From the NCBI RefSeq assembly GCF_024139115.2, contig NW_026942747.1:1-64000 (forward strand): a stretch of 64,000 nucleotides of DNA. Reading direction: 5' to 3'. Each line of letters opens with the position of its first letter. The first letter of the stretch is position 1. Under the pieces are notes generated by a model that worked only from the letters and a program-made list of their open reading frames with translations, searched no databases and was not told the DNA's origin. Both the position numbers and the translations under genes were made by a program. Shown piece after piece: positions 41,241 through 53,130 of this stretch. This stretch comes from Armigeres subalbatus. Its lineage: Eukaryota > Arthropoda > Insecta > Diptera > Culicidae.

Positions 41241-42644
41241 CACTATGGTCCAGGATACAGATTTACGCGGAAAGATGCATTTTACGCCAAAACTATATTT
41301 TTTAGAAAAAAAATGTTGTTCTACAAAATTGTTCGAAATAGTAAGGCCATCATTATGGTGCAACCAAAAAATAGGGTGGCCCGTCATATAAAAAAAATTA
41401 GAAAATATTTTTTTTAATTTTTTGGAATATTGACATGTTATGTTCTACAAAGTTATAGCGCAGCTCATTCCAATCAATTTTGCTAAAAAAACTTTTTCCG
41501 TAGCTCTTAAGTTGGCTGATTTAGAGCAATTTTACCTAATTGGATTAGGGTGTACCTCACAAAAACAGTATTTTTGACCTACTTTTTTTGATTTGGATTT
41601 CTCGAAAAAGTCGTCTTCAGGTGACCTTTAGAGCTCAAAAAATGCAACTTTTGATGGGTAAATATCCTCAATATCTTCTACCGATCAAAAGTTATAATCG
41701 TTTTTCAATTTTTTTCAATTTTTTCATTTTTATTTTGCGGAGTTTGGACATAAAATGCTCTACAAAGTTGTAGCGCAGCTTTTTCCAATCAACTTTGCTA
41801 TATAAACTTTTTATGTAGCTCTTAAGCTCACTTGTTTAGAGTAATTTTACTTGCCAGAATCAGGGTGTCCTTCAAAAAACAATATTTATGATCTGCTCAT
41901 TTCATTTTTTATTGTTCACGGATGTCACCTTCTGAAGACTTTGGGGCTTTCCAAAACGCGTATTTTGCTATAAGAATATCGTCTGTATCTTCTACCATTG
42001 TCGAGTTATATCAATTTATTTGAAAAAACATGATTTTAATAAAATTAGTAAAACTTGAGATAAAAAAAATAACATATCCCCAATTTTTTGACATGATAAA
42101 GAATATAAATTTCTCTTTCAAATGCCGTGTAAACATATTTTTTTGGTCTACCCTAACAGGAGATATCAACTTATGAAAAAAATGTAATTTTGCAGAAAAA
42201 CGATTATAACTTTTGATTGGTAGAAGATATTGAGCATATTTACCCATCATTGAGCTCTAAAAGTCACCTGAAGGAGACTTTTTCGAGAAATCCAAAACAA
42301 AAAAAAAGTAGATTGAAAATACTGTTTTTTTGAAGTACACCCTAATCCAATTAGGTAAAATTGCTCTAAATCAGCAAATTTAAGAGCTACAGAAAAAGTT
42401 TTTTTGGCAAAATTGATTGGAATGAGCTGCGCTACAACTTTGAACATAACATGTCAATATTCCAAAAAATAAAAAAATATTTTCTATTTTTTTTTATATG
42501 ATGGGCCACCCTATTTTTTGGTTGCACCATAATGATGGCCTTACTACTTCGAACAATTTTGTAGAACAACAAGTTTTTCTAGAAAATATGGTTTTGGCGT
42601 AAAATTCATCTTTCTGCGTAAATCTGTATCCTGGACCATAGTGC
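41241..42644. mobile_element. 1.4-kb foldback DNA element
   Basis: The ends CACTATGGTCCAGGATACAG and its exact complement in reverse bound arms of ~470 bases (41241-41710 and 42186-42644) that are inverted and mildly diverged, with a ~475-base AT-rich middle. CACTG flanks both sides (41236-41240 and 42645-42649), though part of it is itself inverted-repeat sequence, so the true duplication is uncertain. The CACTA-like start is noted but not enough to assign a superfamily. No transposase. Confidence 0.85.
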
Positions 42645-42669
42645 ACTGAAAAACAAGTGGTGTTGCCTG

Positions 42670-43215
42670 GGCTTATTAGGGACTTCGTAACCAGCTTAAG
42701 TCCCGTAGTCTGCAAACGAAAACAAAACTCGCGCTGTATACTACTCTGATTCTTCCGGTGGCTTTATACGGCCATGAGACATGGACGTTAAAGGAGGCTG
42801 ATCGGAGAGCTTTCGGAGTGTTTGAGCGTAAGGTGCTGCGGATAATACTAGGCGATAAACAGTAGAACGGTATCTGGCGGCGTCGCATGAATCACGAGTT
42901 GTACCAGGTGTATAAAGGGCTGGATGTTATTAAGCTTATACAACTGGGCAGACTACGGTGGGCTGGTCACGTTGTTCGTATGCCGGAAAAACGTCAAGCG
43001 AAGATAATATTTAGTAGAGAACCCGGAAGAGGCCGCAGACTTCGTCGAAGGCCGCGTACACGATGGCTTTTTGCAGTTGAAGAGGACCTGACGGCGCTCA
43101 TTGTTCAGGGCGACTGGAAACGATTGGCCCAGGATCGAGTCCAGTGGAGAAGGATACTCCATTCTGCGAAGGTTCATCGAAGAGCTGTAGCCCATCAAGT
43201 ATCACGAAAGTAAGA
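42670..43215 (+). pseudogene. Non-LTR RT C-terminal region (element C, downstream piece)
   Basis: The plus strand reads LKSRSLQTKTKLALYTTLIL, PVALYGHETWTLKEADRRAF and GVFERKVLRIILGDKQ, then a TAG stop at about 42862. The following frame (42887-43213) runs WRRRMNHELYQVYKG, GRLRWAGHVVRMPEK and RLAQDRVQWRRILHSAKVHR. It is the thumb and C terminus of an RTE-like element. The single in-frame stop aside, the tract is well preserved. The same C-terminal motif appears as a small relic at 16385-16445. Confidence 0.8.
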
Positions 43216-44060
43216 CTACCTGGAACCCACGACAACAACAAGAACTACTTGGAATGCAAACATATACCAAGAAGGGGTCACACAACTTCAACTTGCTTGT
43301 TCTTCTATAACTTCCTCCATTCCGGAGGTTGAGCCACAGACCTTGAGCCTATGGAGTTCGAAGACTACCTGAAGCTCACGACATCAACAAGAACTACTTG
43401 AAATGCAAACATTTACTAAGAAGGGATCACACAACTTGTTTATTCTTCGATAACTGCCCCCATGACGGAGATTGATTGACGGACCTGGACTCTATGGAGT
43501 TCGTTGACCATTACTTCCTAAAGTTTGGTGGTCGCGACCCCCTTCCATAAGATTTACAGAGCCTGGGGGTCACGACCCATCACAATGGGAAACTATGTCG
43601 TAGACTACATGAAGCCTACGACAACAACAAGAACTACTTGGAATACAAACACATACCAAGAAGGGGTCACACAACTAGTTTATTCTTCAACTAGTAGACC
43701 CGACGAACTTCGTTTCGCCTAAAATTGATTTATTCTCTGTCTAGCTCTCGAGTTATGCAGAAATTTCTGGTTCATTTGTATGGGAGCCCCCATTTCCAAA
43801 GGCGGGAGGGGTCTCGAGCCATTTTAAGAACCTTACCCGGCCCCAAAAACCTCTGCATACAAAATTTTACGCCGATCGGTTCAGTAGTTTCGGAGTTTAT
43901 AAGGTTCAGACAGACAGAGATTCATTTTTATGTATATAGATAACTGCCTCCATCACTGTGGTTGATTCACAGACCTTGGCTATATGGAGTTCGTAGACTA
44001 CCTGGAATCAATAACAACAACAAGAACTACTTGGAATGCAAACATATTTTAAGAAGAGGT
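43213..44060 (+). repeat. About 150-bp repeat, four units, two of them interrupted
   Basis: The phrase gactacctgga/gaag followed by acaacaacaagaactactt, ggaatgcaaac and aagaaggggtcacacaac recurs at 43213, 43363, 43603 and 43994. The first spacing is 150; the next two are enlarged by about 90 bases near 43510-43600 and by an insert at 43693-43941. Linkers contain gaggttgattcacagacctt. It follows an RT C terminus, so it could be the element's 3' UTR repeats. Confidence 0.75.
43693..43941 (+). mobile_element. Short insert with cagacagacag 3' end
   Basis: This begins agtagacccgacgaacttcg and ends ggttcagacagacagagatt, catttttatgtatatag; AACT occurs at both edges. The phrase gccgatcggttcagtagttt is widespread at the ends of insect interspersed repeats. 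I cannot name the family. Confidence 0.5.
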
Positions 44061-44069
44061 CATTGGATG

Positions 44070-45600
44070 AGATTTATTGGATCACCCGGAGGAAAAACTG
44101 TGAAAGCATTATATGCTAAGCACCATAAAGAGCATGTACCGTTTTTGAATTTGCACGATAGACCTTTCCAGGGATTTTTTAGATGACTGAGGCCTTACTC
44201 TAGGGGTTTTGGGAGACCCAGAACATATACTGTGAAAACCGACTATTCTAAGAAGCGCAATGATCATGTAATATATTTGAAATTGGTTTATAGTCCTCCG
44301 GTTACGCGTGTAGACTCTTAAGCCATACTTCAAAGATTTCTTGTATAACCATGGACAAAAGCTGTAAACCTTGACGTTGGACAAAAAGTATATGAGTTTC
44401 TGTTTCCAAAACTGTCAAAATTATCTAAATCAGTTGAAAATTTTAAAAGTTATGAAAATATCAATTTATGGGAACACGGGTAACCTGTCGGCCATCCAGG
44501 TGGTAAAAAAAATCAGATGCCCCTCCCCACGTCCCTTCTCACTGTATCAACGTTTTCTCACAGATGCTACATTTTATGGAGTTCTTAGATGTCACCGAGT
44601 CTCAGCTTCCTTCCTTGAAGTTGAAAAAGGAACACAGGCCGCATAAGGGTTAAGGACATAGTCAGAAGAGTACCACGATGGCAGACAATATGGCACCTGA
44701 CCTTCCACGGATCAACCCCACACCTCCCGCACTCCTCTCCCACCAACATTCGAATGCATCGAACAAAAGTTTAATATTCAAATTTCGAACCTGTTCACAG
44801 CATATTTATTCACTTCCCGTGATAATAAACATGTTTCTCCAAAGAGTCCTTTGTATTTCGGCTTGAATTATATCATAAATCAACAGTTTCGGGCCAATTT
44901 AATAGCCGTTCGTGATTTGGTTTGTTTATCACTGCACTTCATTTCTTCTGAAAGGGCATTGAAAAAATCAAGTTTTTATTAATCTCTGCGCACATGAGCA
45001 ACCCGAAATGTTGATCTATCCAAGACCCAGTCACTTGTTTGAACCAAATACTTATTATAAACTGCTATTTTTGCCCGAATAAAAAACGATTAAAAACTGA
45101 TCGCGGAGCGAATGTAAACACCGACACCGGTAGCAGCAAACTAATTATTAGGGTGGTTCAAAAATGATTTTACTCCGCCAGGCTCACTCGATTATGTTTC
45201 ATATTTTGAGTATCGTTCGATGGTTTGGGCTGGTTTAAATAGGGGCTTACCGTTCATTTCAGGATTGTATGACAGTTGATATGGCGAGGTTGAATTTCAC
45301 ATTATTCTGATTGTTGCACTCCGTAATTGGAAGCTTGCGAGGGGGGAGCCCATATGACCATATGAAATATTCAAGAGCTTCAACTCCATAGACAATGAAT
45401 GGTCGTTGCAATAGTTGGGAGTCGATTTTAATCGAGGTTGCGAATCTTTAGCATGATGGCTTCTCAGAAGGTATCAGTGAAACGTGTAACTCAACAAAAT
45501 AGCCAGATTTTGTCTGTGATATCTATTGCACCAGGGGCAGATACTTCATACAAAAAGTGTGACATGGTGGTGAGCGGGGTATAAATTGCGGGGCATAAAT
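44070..45600. other. Unannotated; single TIR-like end at 45148
   Basis: No protein motif. At 45148 tagggtggttcaaaaatgat looks like the end of a hAT-type MITE, but I found no partner end downstream. Short open frames (44371, 44109, 44678) are unsupported. Confidence 0.4.
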
Positions 45601-45619
45601 ACAGCTTAGAACAATCATC

Positions 45620-46010
45620 ATCCCATTCAGAAGTGGTTGTTCTTCTTATGACAGATGTACTTGGAACGCGTCGTTTCTGAGCTTCCAGTGCGCTTTTATG
45701 AATCGGTAAGGAATCGACACTCATCCAGTGGCGGAAGAATATCAGTTGATTCAACACAATTTTTTACCGCCGATGCAAATTTTTCCCAGTCAATGTTCTT
45801 CGTGAGATTGAAGGGAACATTAACTGGCTCAGATTGTTGATAGCCAGTTTTGATTGTAATGACTATCGGTATATGGTCACTACCTTGAATTACCTTCCAC
45901 GTACAATCTAATGATTATGTATTTGAGCACAAAGACAGATCAATACGGCTTTGCTGACCATTTGGTGTTGGTGTTCCTATAATGAATGTCTTAGTTTCTC
46001 AGGAAGCTGC
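45620..46010 (-). pseudogene. Non-LTR endonuclease C-terminal fragment
   Basis: On the minus strand, sequence around 45860-45900 encodes KVIQGSDHIPIVI (catalytic SDH motif of apurinic-type endonucleases) and then a linker like NWEKF in jockey/I-group elements (around 45770-45800). Upstream, 45910-46010 encodes residues resembling the QQSRIDLS strand. Multiple stops. Only this part is left; no RT follows. Confidence 0.6.
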
Positions 46011-46569
46011 ATGATAAATGTGGTATTTTTTTATCCATTTACACCGTTTGGAGGTGACTCATGATGCAGCCGCACTTCTTACGTTATCATATCAGAATCA
46101 GATAAGGTCATCTAATTAGCTATTCACGAAGAGAAAATCATACCATTTTCTTGAGATATAAACCAACATGCATTTAAACTTTTAGCTGAAAAAGAATTCT
46201 GAATTCTAAAGCTCGTGTAAACCATAAACAGGATAATTGCATGCAAGACAAAGTTTATCCATAATATTGTACCGTTGGAAAACCAAAATGGTAATGCGCA
46301 TGCTCACCATTGTCACAAAGTTTCACCTTATAGGTCCAAACATCGTGTTCTACACTTTACTCCACCGGAAATCTTTTGGAATTTATTTCTGCGGTATACC
46401 GCAGAAGATCTTAATATCCGAAATACATTTACAAAATACACATTGAAACAAGTTTCCAATTTGTAGACAGAATTATTATTCGTGAATGTTAGTACTTACA
46501 AGTGTGAATTTAGATTTCATTTGATAATTGAGATAGAGAAAACTTCATTCTGCGCCATTAAAACATGTA

Positions 46570-46786
46570 GGGGAACTGCTCCGTTTTCCATCGCACTGAA
46601 CTTATATTCCTCTTACCGCGAAACAAATGAATATGGCACCAATTTTGTCCCTTCTTTTTGCTAAGATGCGTGCTCACTGCTGAAAAAATCACAAAACTAA
46701 GAAACAAATCAAATACCTTTTCATTGCTTCGTTTTTCGTGGGATGAATATCGGAGCTATGAGGTGAAGTCCAGGAGCAGTAACCCT
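46570..46786. mobile_element. MITE family M3, copy 1
   Basis: The start ggggaactgctcc and end ggagcagtaaccct are inverted. The interior includes tgcgtgctcactgctga and ccttttcattgctt. Copies at 59401-59622 and 62837-63061. TA flanks are seen. Confidence 0.8.
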
Positions 46787-46923
46787 ATTACATCCAGAAG
46801 AAGATTGGACACGTTTTGTTGAAAAATGCAGATAAGTGATGAGCAATTTCAAATCGATTATATAATTATTGAAAAGATAATTCCATAGCTTTAGATAGAA
46901 ACATGCAAATAAAAAACTATAAG

Positions 46924-46982
46924 GGGCTGCCCTACAAAGCAAGACCATGCTGAGGGTGGCTGGGTTCGATTCCCGTGGGTCG
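46924..46982 (+). mobile_element. Feilai-like SINE head fragment
   Basis: The stretch ctacaaagcaagaccatgct, gagggtggctgggttcgatt matches the tRNA-like head of the SINEs at 9026 and 49106. The body is missing. Confidence 0.7.
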
Positions 46983-47022
46983 TGGGGTGGGTTTGAGTCC
47001 CATTGAAGGAAAGTGGTTACCC

Positions 47023-47171
47023 CAGTGGCGTAGCCACGGGGGTGGTTTTAGATATAAGCCCCCCCCCCCCCCCAAGACAAAATTTGTAGAACAAATTTTT
47101 TTTTCGAAAAAAAAAAAATGTTCGGAACCCCCCCCCCTTCCCCCCAGACCAATTTTCTGTCTACGCCACTG
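47023..47171. mobile_element. 149-bp hAT MITE with homopolymer interior
   Basis: The ends CAGTGGCGTAG and CTACGCCACTG are inverted and the 8-bp duplication GGTTACCC is exact (47015-47022 and 47172-47179). The interior has runs of C (16 and 9), A and T that mirror each other. Confidence 0.9.
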
Positions 47172-47218
47172 GGTTACCCCCAATACATTTTTTAAATCGA
47201 AATCTTCCACATAATGTA

Positions 47219-47410
47219 GGAGGAATGACGACTTTGGCAGGTTTTGTTCTATTATTGTCAGGGGTTTTTTTTATGACTGATTATGCTCAAATTTGGCCTA
47301 AATATTCTTTGCATATCAAAGAATATTGTGGCCAAATTTCATAAAATTTGGTCGACAAAAACCCCCCTGCCAATAATAGAAACAAAACCTGCCAAAGCCG
47401 TCTTTTCCCC
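47219..47410. mobile_element. Palindromic MITE, second copy of the 15998 family
   Basis: The sequence ggctttggcaggttttgtt is mirrored at the other end, and the interior (gcatatcaaagaatattgtg) matches the 16.1-kb copy in reverse orientation. TA lies at both edges. Confidence 0.85.
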
Positions 47411-47751
47411 TACATATTCACATCTGAGTTTCAGAACATTGTAAACGGGTGGTTCAATACCCGGAAAATAGGCAATTATTTTGATTTAATTCAAACAGTG
47501 ATTAATTCGGGGAACAGGCTCATTCGGGTTAGTGACTCATTCGGGGCAAAAGTGTTTGAGGTAATGGCATTATGTGTAGACTGGTATATTTATGACAGTG
47601 TGGACCGTTTTTCGAAAAGTCTGTCCAGAATGGGTACAGACATTCCGAAAGCAAAACTCGGCCAAACAGTTTCGATTTCCCCTACCTCTTAAAACCTCAC
47701 GCAAGCTTGTTGGCTTGACATGGTTGGAACAATTTTCAACGTCTAGAGATA

Positions 47752-48599
47752 GGGGAACGGGGGGTAGGACGCCCACGTTAAGGAAAATGCCATTTTTATC
47801 AATGAAAACCACCATTTCAGCCATTTTTCATCAGCGCATACTGAAGAACAGCATATCTGCGACTGACTACCGATAACAGATATCTAATTGTCCATTTTAT
47901 TGCACAGAAATTTGATTTTTAACCCTTAAATGCGCAATGTTGTTTTAAAACAACAAACCGAAAATACGTTTAATGTTAATAATTTTAATAATAGTTTACG
48001 CTAAAAATACTTTCGACGATTTCTAAAAAAATCGCCTTGCGCCTTTAAGGGTTAAAAAGCACCCGAAAAAAAATGATTTTGAAACTATGCGGGGTGAGAT
48101 GCGCCAGTGGATGGGTTAAAACGCGCATGTGCTTATCGTACTGATTTTCATTTTAATTGCCTACATTAAGGCAATTAACCGAATGTTTCAGCTGTTTCGG
48201 TCATACGAAATGAGCATGGGCGTAATGCCCCACACCGACCTCAGAAGTTTGAAGGCCCATAAAATCGTTTTTAAACCATTTTTGACGACGATTTCGTGTG
48301 GAACATAAAGAACACGAGTAAGCAGCATGGCCCATGGCTCAATTATTAATTTATCAATGTATAACAGCGACAGAAAGACTAAATTCCACCGAGCTAGAAT
48401 TGCATCAAAACACGCAAAAATCGTTTTTTCGAGTTTTTCATGTATAACTAGAGAAAAATCATGAAATATATGTATCCAATGGCAATATTTTTCATTGCTT
48501 TATCGTATAGACTATTGAAAATAATCAAAATGGGGATATTTAACCTTATTCAGGGGTGGCGCGTTTTAACCCCTATGGGCGTGCTACCCCCACTTCCCC
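47752..48599. mobile_element. 850-bp TIR element with TA flanks
   Basis: The left end ggggaacggggggtaggacg, cccacgtta and the right end gggcgtgctacccccacttc are inverted relatives; TA is at both edges. Inside are further gggtgagatgcgcc-type motifs and a nested MITE at 47923-48051. No coding frame. Confidence 0.6.
47923..48051. mobile_element. piggyBac-like MITE with TTAA flanks
   Basis: The ends CCCTTAAATGCGCAA and TTGCGCCTTTAAGGG are inverted and TTAA lies immediately outside both (47919-47922 and 48052-48055), as in piggyBac elements, whose ends usually start CCC. Confidence 0.65.
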
Positions 48600-48600
48600 T

Positions 48601-49092
48601 AACGCATATTGGAGTACCCTCGTTCCACTTCTCTGTATGTTGTGTGTGACGATGTGTCTTAGTATAACTGTGTGTTCGGTTTATGCAAACCCCTACAGTG
48701 AATTTTTGTGAGCCCTTAAAGAAATTCATACTTCCTTCTTGCAAAACCTTCTCAAACTTCCACATCTTTTCCTCGGAGGGTTTCCATGACATCCAGAAAC
48801 GGTATTTGCTCAAACGAGCTAATAATTTTCGACACTGCTTGTGGCTTGGTAGACGTCCTTTCTACGAAGAGTTACTTGCGCAACCCTTCTGGCTTCGCTT
48901 CTAGTTTCCTACTATTCCTTGTTAACAGACATCTGAGAGTCCACTGTTTGTCCTTTTGGGCTGAGTAGTTCCTGGTAAAGTTTCGCCTCCTTTGTTTAGA
49001 AGACCGTCGATTTGGTCGCTCCATCCCCTTCCTCTAAGTGTAACAAAAATTAACGCAATTTAGAAATTCCTCCCCCAAAATGCGTTATGTAA
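48601..49092. other. Unannotated
   Basis: No domain or repeat recognised. Overlapping frames at 48550-48968 are short and without motifs. Confidence 0.4.
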
Positions 49093-49105
49093 TTTGTAAA
49101 TAATT

Positions 49106-49400
49106 CTTTCTTCTTCTTCTTCTTATTGGCATTACATCCCCACACTGGGACAGAGCCGCCTCGCAGCTTAGTGTTCATTAAGCACTTTCACATTTATTAA
49201 CTGCGAGGTTTCTAAGCCAGGTTACCATTTTTGCATTCGTATATCATGAGGCTAGCACGATGATACTTTTATGCCCAGGGAAGTCGAGACAATTTCCAAT
49301 CCGAAAATTGCCTAGACCGGCACCGGGAATCGAACCCAGCCACCCTCAGCATGGTCTTGCTTTGTAGCCGCGCGTCTTACCACGCGACTAAGGAGGGCCC
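49106..49400 (-). mobile_element. Feilai-like SINE, complete
   Basis: Same head, body and AAG tail as the copy at 9026, with an exact 13-bp duplication TTTGTAAATAATT at 49093-49105 and 49401-49413. It is well preserved. Confidence 0.92.
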
Positions 49401-49432
49401 TTTGTAAATAATTAAAAGGAACATAGAAACAT

Positions 49433-49529
49433 CCCTAGTAACATTTTGGTTTTATGCTGATTTTATAACACTCTTGTAGAGTAAATTATAGTCTTCAAGT
49501 GCGTTATAAAACTTAAAATGTTACTTGGG
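49433..49529. mobile_element. 97-bp palindromic MITE
   Basis: The ends CCCTAGTAACATTTT and AAAATGTTACTTGGG are inverted, with inner pairs such as gttttat/ataaaac. It is a short hairpin with no coding content. Confidence 0.75.
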
Positions 49530-49713
49530 ATACACAGTGACTGAGTAAAATTTTATCTCACGAAAGTTTTACCAAATTTTCGTTAAAAGCGGGTTTTGAG
49601 TAGTTCTGCTTTTGACGGAAATTGAGTATACTTTTAAGGAGAGGAAAATTAGAAGTGGTATGTACAAGAAACGACCACTTGACGTAAACTAAACAGATAT
49701 ATAATTTAATTAC

Positions 49714-49953
49714 TTCTTCTTCTTCTTATTGGCACTACATCCCCACACTGGGACAGATCCGCCTCGCAGCTTAGTGTTTGTTAGGCAATTCCACAGTTAT
49801 TAACTGCGAGGTTTCTTAGCCAGGTTACCATTTTTGCATTCGTATATCATGAGGCTAACACGATGATACCTTTATGCCCAGCGAAGTCGAGACAATTTCC
49901 ATCGAACCCAGCTTTATAGCCGCGGGTCTTACCGCATGGCTAAGGAGGGCCCC
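49714..49953 (-). mobile_element. Feilai-like SINE, internally deleted
   Basis: This matches the copy at 49106 but lacks ~45 bases across the box-B region (gacaatttccatcgaacccagc joins directly to tttatagccgcg). The flanks AATTTAATTAC and AATTAATTAC form a near-perfect duplication. Confidence 0.88.
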
Positions 49954-49963
49954 AATTAATTAC

Positions 49964-50630
49964 TTATCGTTACTGATTTCGTACAAAACTGGCGTAACTC
50001 AAATGTAGGATATTGTTGGATACGACAATACAAAATTTCCACCAAAAAATCGAAATCTAATTTCCAATTGTGATGATTGCTCGATTCCATCTACTGGATT
50101 CGGCTTAGTGTGGTTATGCATCCTAAAGTTAATTGCCTACATTTCGGAGATTAAATGCTCATTAAATGTTTATTGCGCTATTGAAGCGCTTCATATAATA
50201 TTCAATAGTTTCACGTATTAGAAATTAACCCTTCAGAGCCATATTTCCCCAATTTGTTAGCTATGTTTCTTTAATTTTGTGTTGTTAAATTAAATCGAGC
50301 ATTTGGTCCCTTGCGGACCACAAACAAAATAATATTACATAGAATCAAGTCAATGTCATTCATCGTATATCTCCTCATCAGGATTTGCTAAACAAATCTT
50401 CATTTCCAGATCGAATTGATTTTCAGGAGATCGTTGCTGTCTAGGTTTTCTTTACAATAACAAAAAACCAACCTTCGGATCCGAATACACCAGAGCTGTC
50501 TTCATCATATCGGACAAGTTGGTTGCCGGTGAAGTTTGTCGAGCAAGATGAGGGTGAATGAATGTATACATCTTGTGACATCTTTCTCCATCTTGCTCTT
50601 CTCTTCTTTACGTATTTGCTGCTCGAAAGT
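49964..50630. other. Unannotated
   Basis: No coding signal or inverted repeat seen. Confidence 0.4.
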
Positions 50631-51195
50631 TTAAAAAAGGCCTAGTTTTCTACAGCTCCGAAGTCTACCTTCAGCACGTCTGTCAACTTTTATGGCTCTG
50701 ATAAAAGTGATCTGGCCATCCAAGTTGCCGTTGTTGCTTCTCCCGCTACCGCCGATTTTAAGTCGATTGATGTTCAGATGAAAATATTCTTCAAGAGAAT
50801 TCGCCATCTGGCGGGACCGTTCTTTCACTGCTGGATTTACGCCGGATATCCTGGCACATATACCGCTGTTCTTATAAACCAATCTACACAATGCAGTATC
50901 GGATGGTAGAAAGATGGTCCGAGCCGTGAATCAAAATCAGGAACACAAAGTGGGCAAGCGCGTTGGCCGCCTTCCCATCAATTAATGAGTACAATGCTGT
51001 TATCGTGATACACAACACTACATCTCCAACTTCGATCTGCAATCCATTTTCATTAATGTTCTCAAAATTTCTTGTACAACTTTTATGTAATATGACCTGT
51101 TTCCATGACATTAACCCATGTAACCCATGACATTTAACGAACTCTGCAAAATAAGTCGGACTGAAGATTTGGATTCCTCCATGTATATCGCCCAC
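50631..51195 (-). pseudogene. Unknown protein, two overlapping minus-strand frames
   Basis: The frames 50884-51195 (103 codons, starting MGDIHGGIQIFSPTYFAEFV) and 50631-50891 (86 codons) run end to end on one strand with an 8-base overlap, so one frameshift would join them. The second contains IGGSGRSNNGN, faintly like the GGAGTSNDGN block of the fragment at 15190-15644, but I cannot support homology beyond that. The composition looks more protein-like than random AT-rich sequence. No domain is recognised. Confidence 0.3.
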
Positions 51196-51245
51196 CTTTC
51201 TTTTACAAAAGTCATCATCATTCCCTCTGAAATGTGGCTGGTTTT

Positions 51246-51409
51246 CATTTATTTAGTTTCCTTCTAAACAGATAACACTAAATCCACTATTTGACGCCAC
51301 AATACACGGTTCGAGGCCGCATCTCTCCATCCTCGAATGCGCCCACCCTCGCCAAATCATTTTGCACCTGGTCTGCCCACCTCGCTCGCTGCTCCACGCC
51401 GTCTCGTAC
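51246..51409 (-). pseudogene. RTE-B extreme C terminus and 3' UTR
   Basis: The minus strand reads VEQRARWADQVQNDLARVGA, comparable to QRARWIDQVEDDLRTL of RTE-A. It then passes a stop into the 3' UTR and tail. The upstream codons are found at 54063-54252. Confidence 0.75.
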
Positions 51410-52279
51410 CTTTATTTTTTTAACGAAGGTAATGGAAATCTGCAACCAGATACCTGGGGAGGCGAACCCAGGTAGTGTGGGGATGAGATCACCACTCCCG
51501 ACCCACTAAAACCAACTTCTTCGTCTCCAAGCAATACTTCGGGGGGTGACTATTTGGCATTGCGCCCTCTCCATTACGTACACAAGTGCACGTATGCGCC
51601 TCAACTCTTCGACACTCCCCATGCAACACCCCTAGTAACACAGCTCAGATCGATTTGGTTGCAGCAACTCCAATGTGACTGGATTTGGTCGCATATGAGT
51701 CACAGTGACTGATATGTGACAAGTGTGCTACTCGGGACATTTGCACAAGACATACTGGCACCACATGTACCCCAACACTCACCTGCCTATGCCGCTTGAA
51801 TGACTGCAAGGGGAACGATAGGTACCGTGCAGGGGGTACCCCGTGCCGCCATCTCACAACATAGACAGTCCTTACTCAGTATGGTGCTCACCCCGTCCTG
51901 CAACAGAGTGGCACCACTTGTCTACCAAGCCGGAGGCGACCCTAGGTTGGTGGCTCCTATGCCGCTCCTATCTCAGCTACGAGGCAGACCCTTTCATGTC
52001 TCCTATTTCTGAGGTGCCGCAGAGGCATCAATCCCCCGACACTCCTGCCAGTCATAGCAAGACTTTCGTGTCCCCTACTTCTGAGGTGCCGCAGAGGTAT
52101 CTGCCCCCCGACACTCCTGTCAGGCCAAGTGAGACTTCACTCATTCCGTCACTGACAACCGGATCACACTACTGCCTAAGCAGCCACTCTGACCATACGT
52201 ACCATGCGAGTCTGACTTGTGTGCTCGCTCATACATTCAGTCCCAATCGCTTGCACCACTTGTGCACCACACACCAAAA

Positions 52280-53130
52280 AAATTTGACTTTTACTGGTAA
52301 TGTAATCAATGAAACTAATGTAAATACAGATCATGTAATCGTTTTCTCAATGTAATTATGCGTTGAAAATCATGCACATAAACAGAGCATGAATTAAACC
52401 GTATAAATACATCACCTTTCCATTATTCCTACATTCTATTGAAAACAATACTTTATTCACTCTGAAAATTCATTTAAAAACCATTAAGTTTACATGATAT
52501 TATGTGAACCAAAACTAAAGATGGCCACGCTTGCGACGATCACGGTAGAATGTAAACAAAACATTCAATTCCATCAAGGCAGCTGCAAATGCAGCGGGAA
52601 ACCTTCGTTTTCGACCACCGTCATACTAAAGTGAAGTTTTTTCATTACTACTATAAAGCAGCATCCATGATGCTGCATTTCATCGGTGTACTTCATCAGG
52701 CGTTTTCTTTTCGATGGAAAAACTCCAAATTCTTGCACTTCATCCAGTCAGATATTTCCCCTTGACGATGCGCATGCGCTTACTTAGAGCATGTAAATTT
52801 ACATTACCTAACTAGAACTCGATCACGACGGGTTCGATACTGTATGATTGAATCACCATAACTCAGAACCTGTTACTCTTTGGACAACGTTGGTTTCAAG
52901 AAGTGAAGACGGTAGAGTGGTATCAGAACGGGCTATCACTCTGCGGACCTTAGTTCGATTCTCATGTTAACCGTTTTTTTATTTATATAGCATAAAATAG
53001 AACATGTAAATTTAAAACAACACATAAATTTGAGATGATAAGTGATGCAAAGATAAAATAAAATGTAAATTTCTATCGTTTATCATGCTCCAATTATGTG
53101 CATGATATTTGATGTAAATGTACATGATTC
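52280..53130. mobile_element. TIR-like element within the retroposon (approximate ends)
   Basis: The sequence atcatgcacataaacagagc, atgaatt on the left is mirrored by catgctccaattatgtgcat on the right, and further A/T-rich pairs lie outside. The edges are not exact. Near 52905-52970 a box-B-like gttcgattctc suggests a tRNA-like piece. Confidence 0.45.

Noticed and set aside
43213..44060. CRISPR-like array
   Set aside because: Units are ~150 bp with long conserved parts and irregular spacing in a eukaryotic TE context, not short repeats with unique spacers.
45148..45170. hAT-type MITE starting tagggtggttc
   Set aside because: No matching inverted end found downstream, so only one end is noted.
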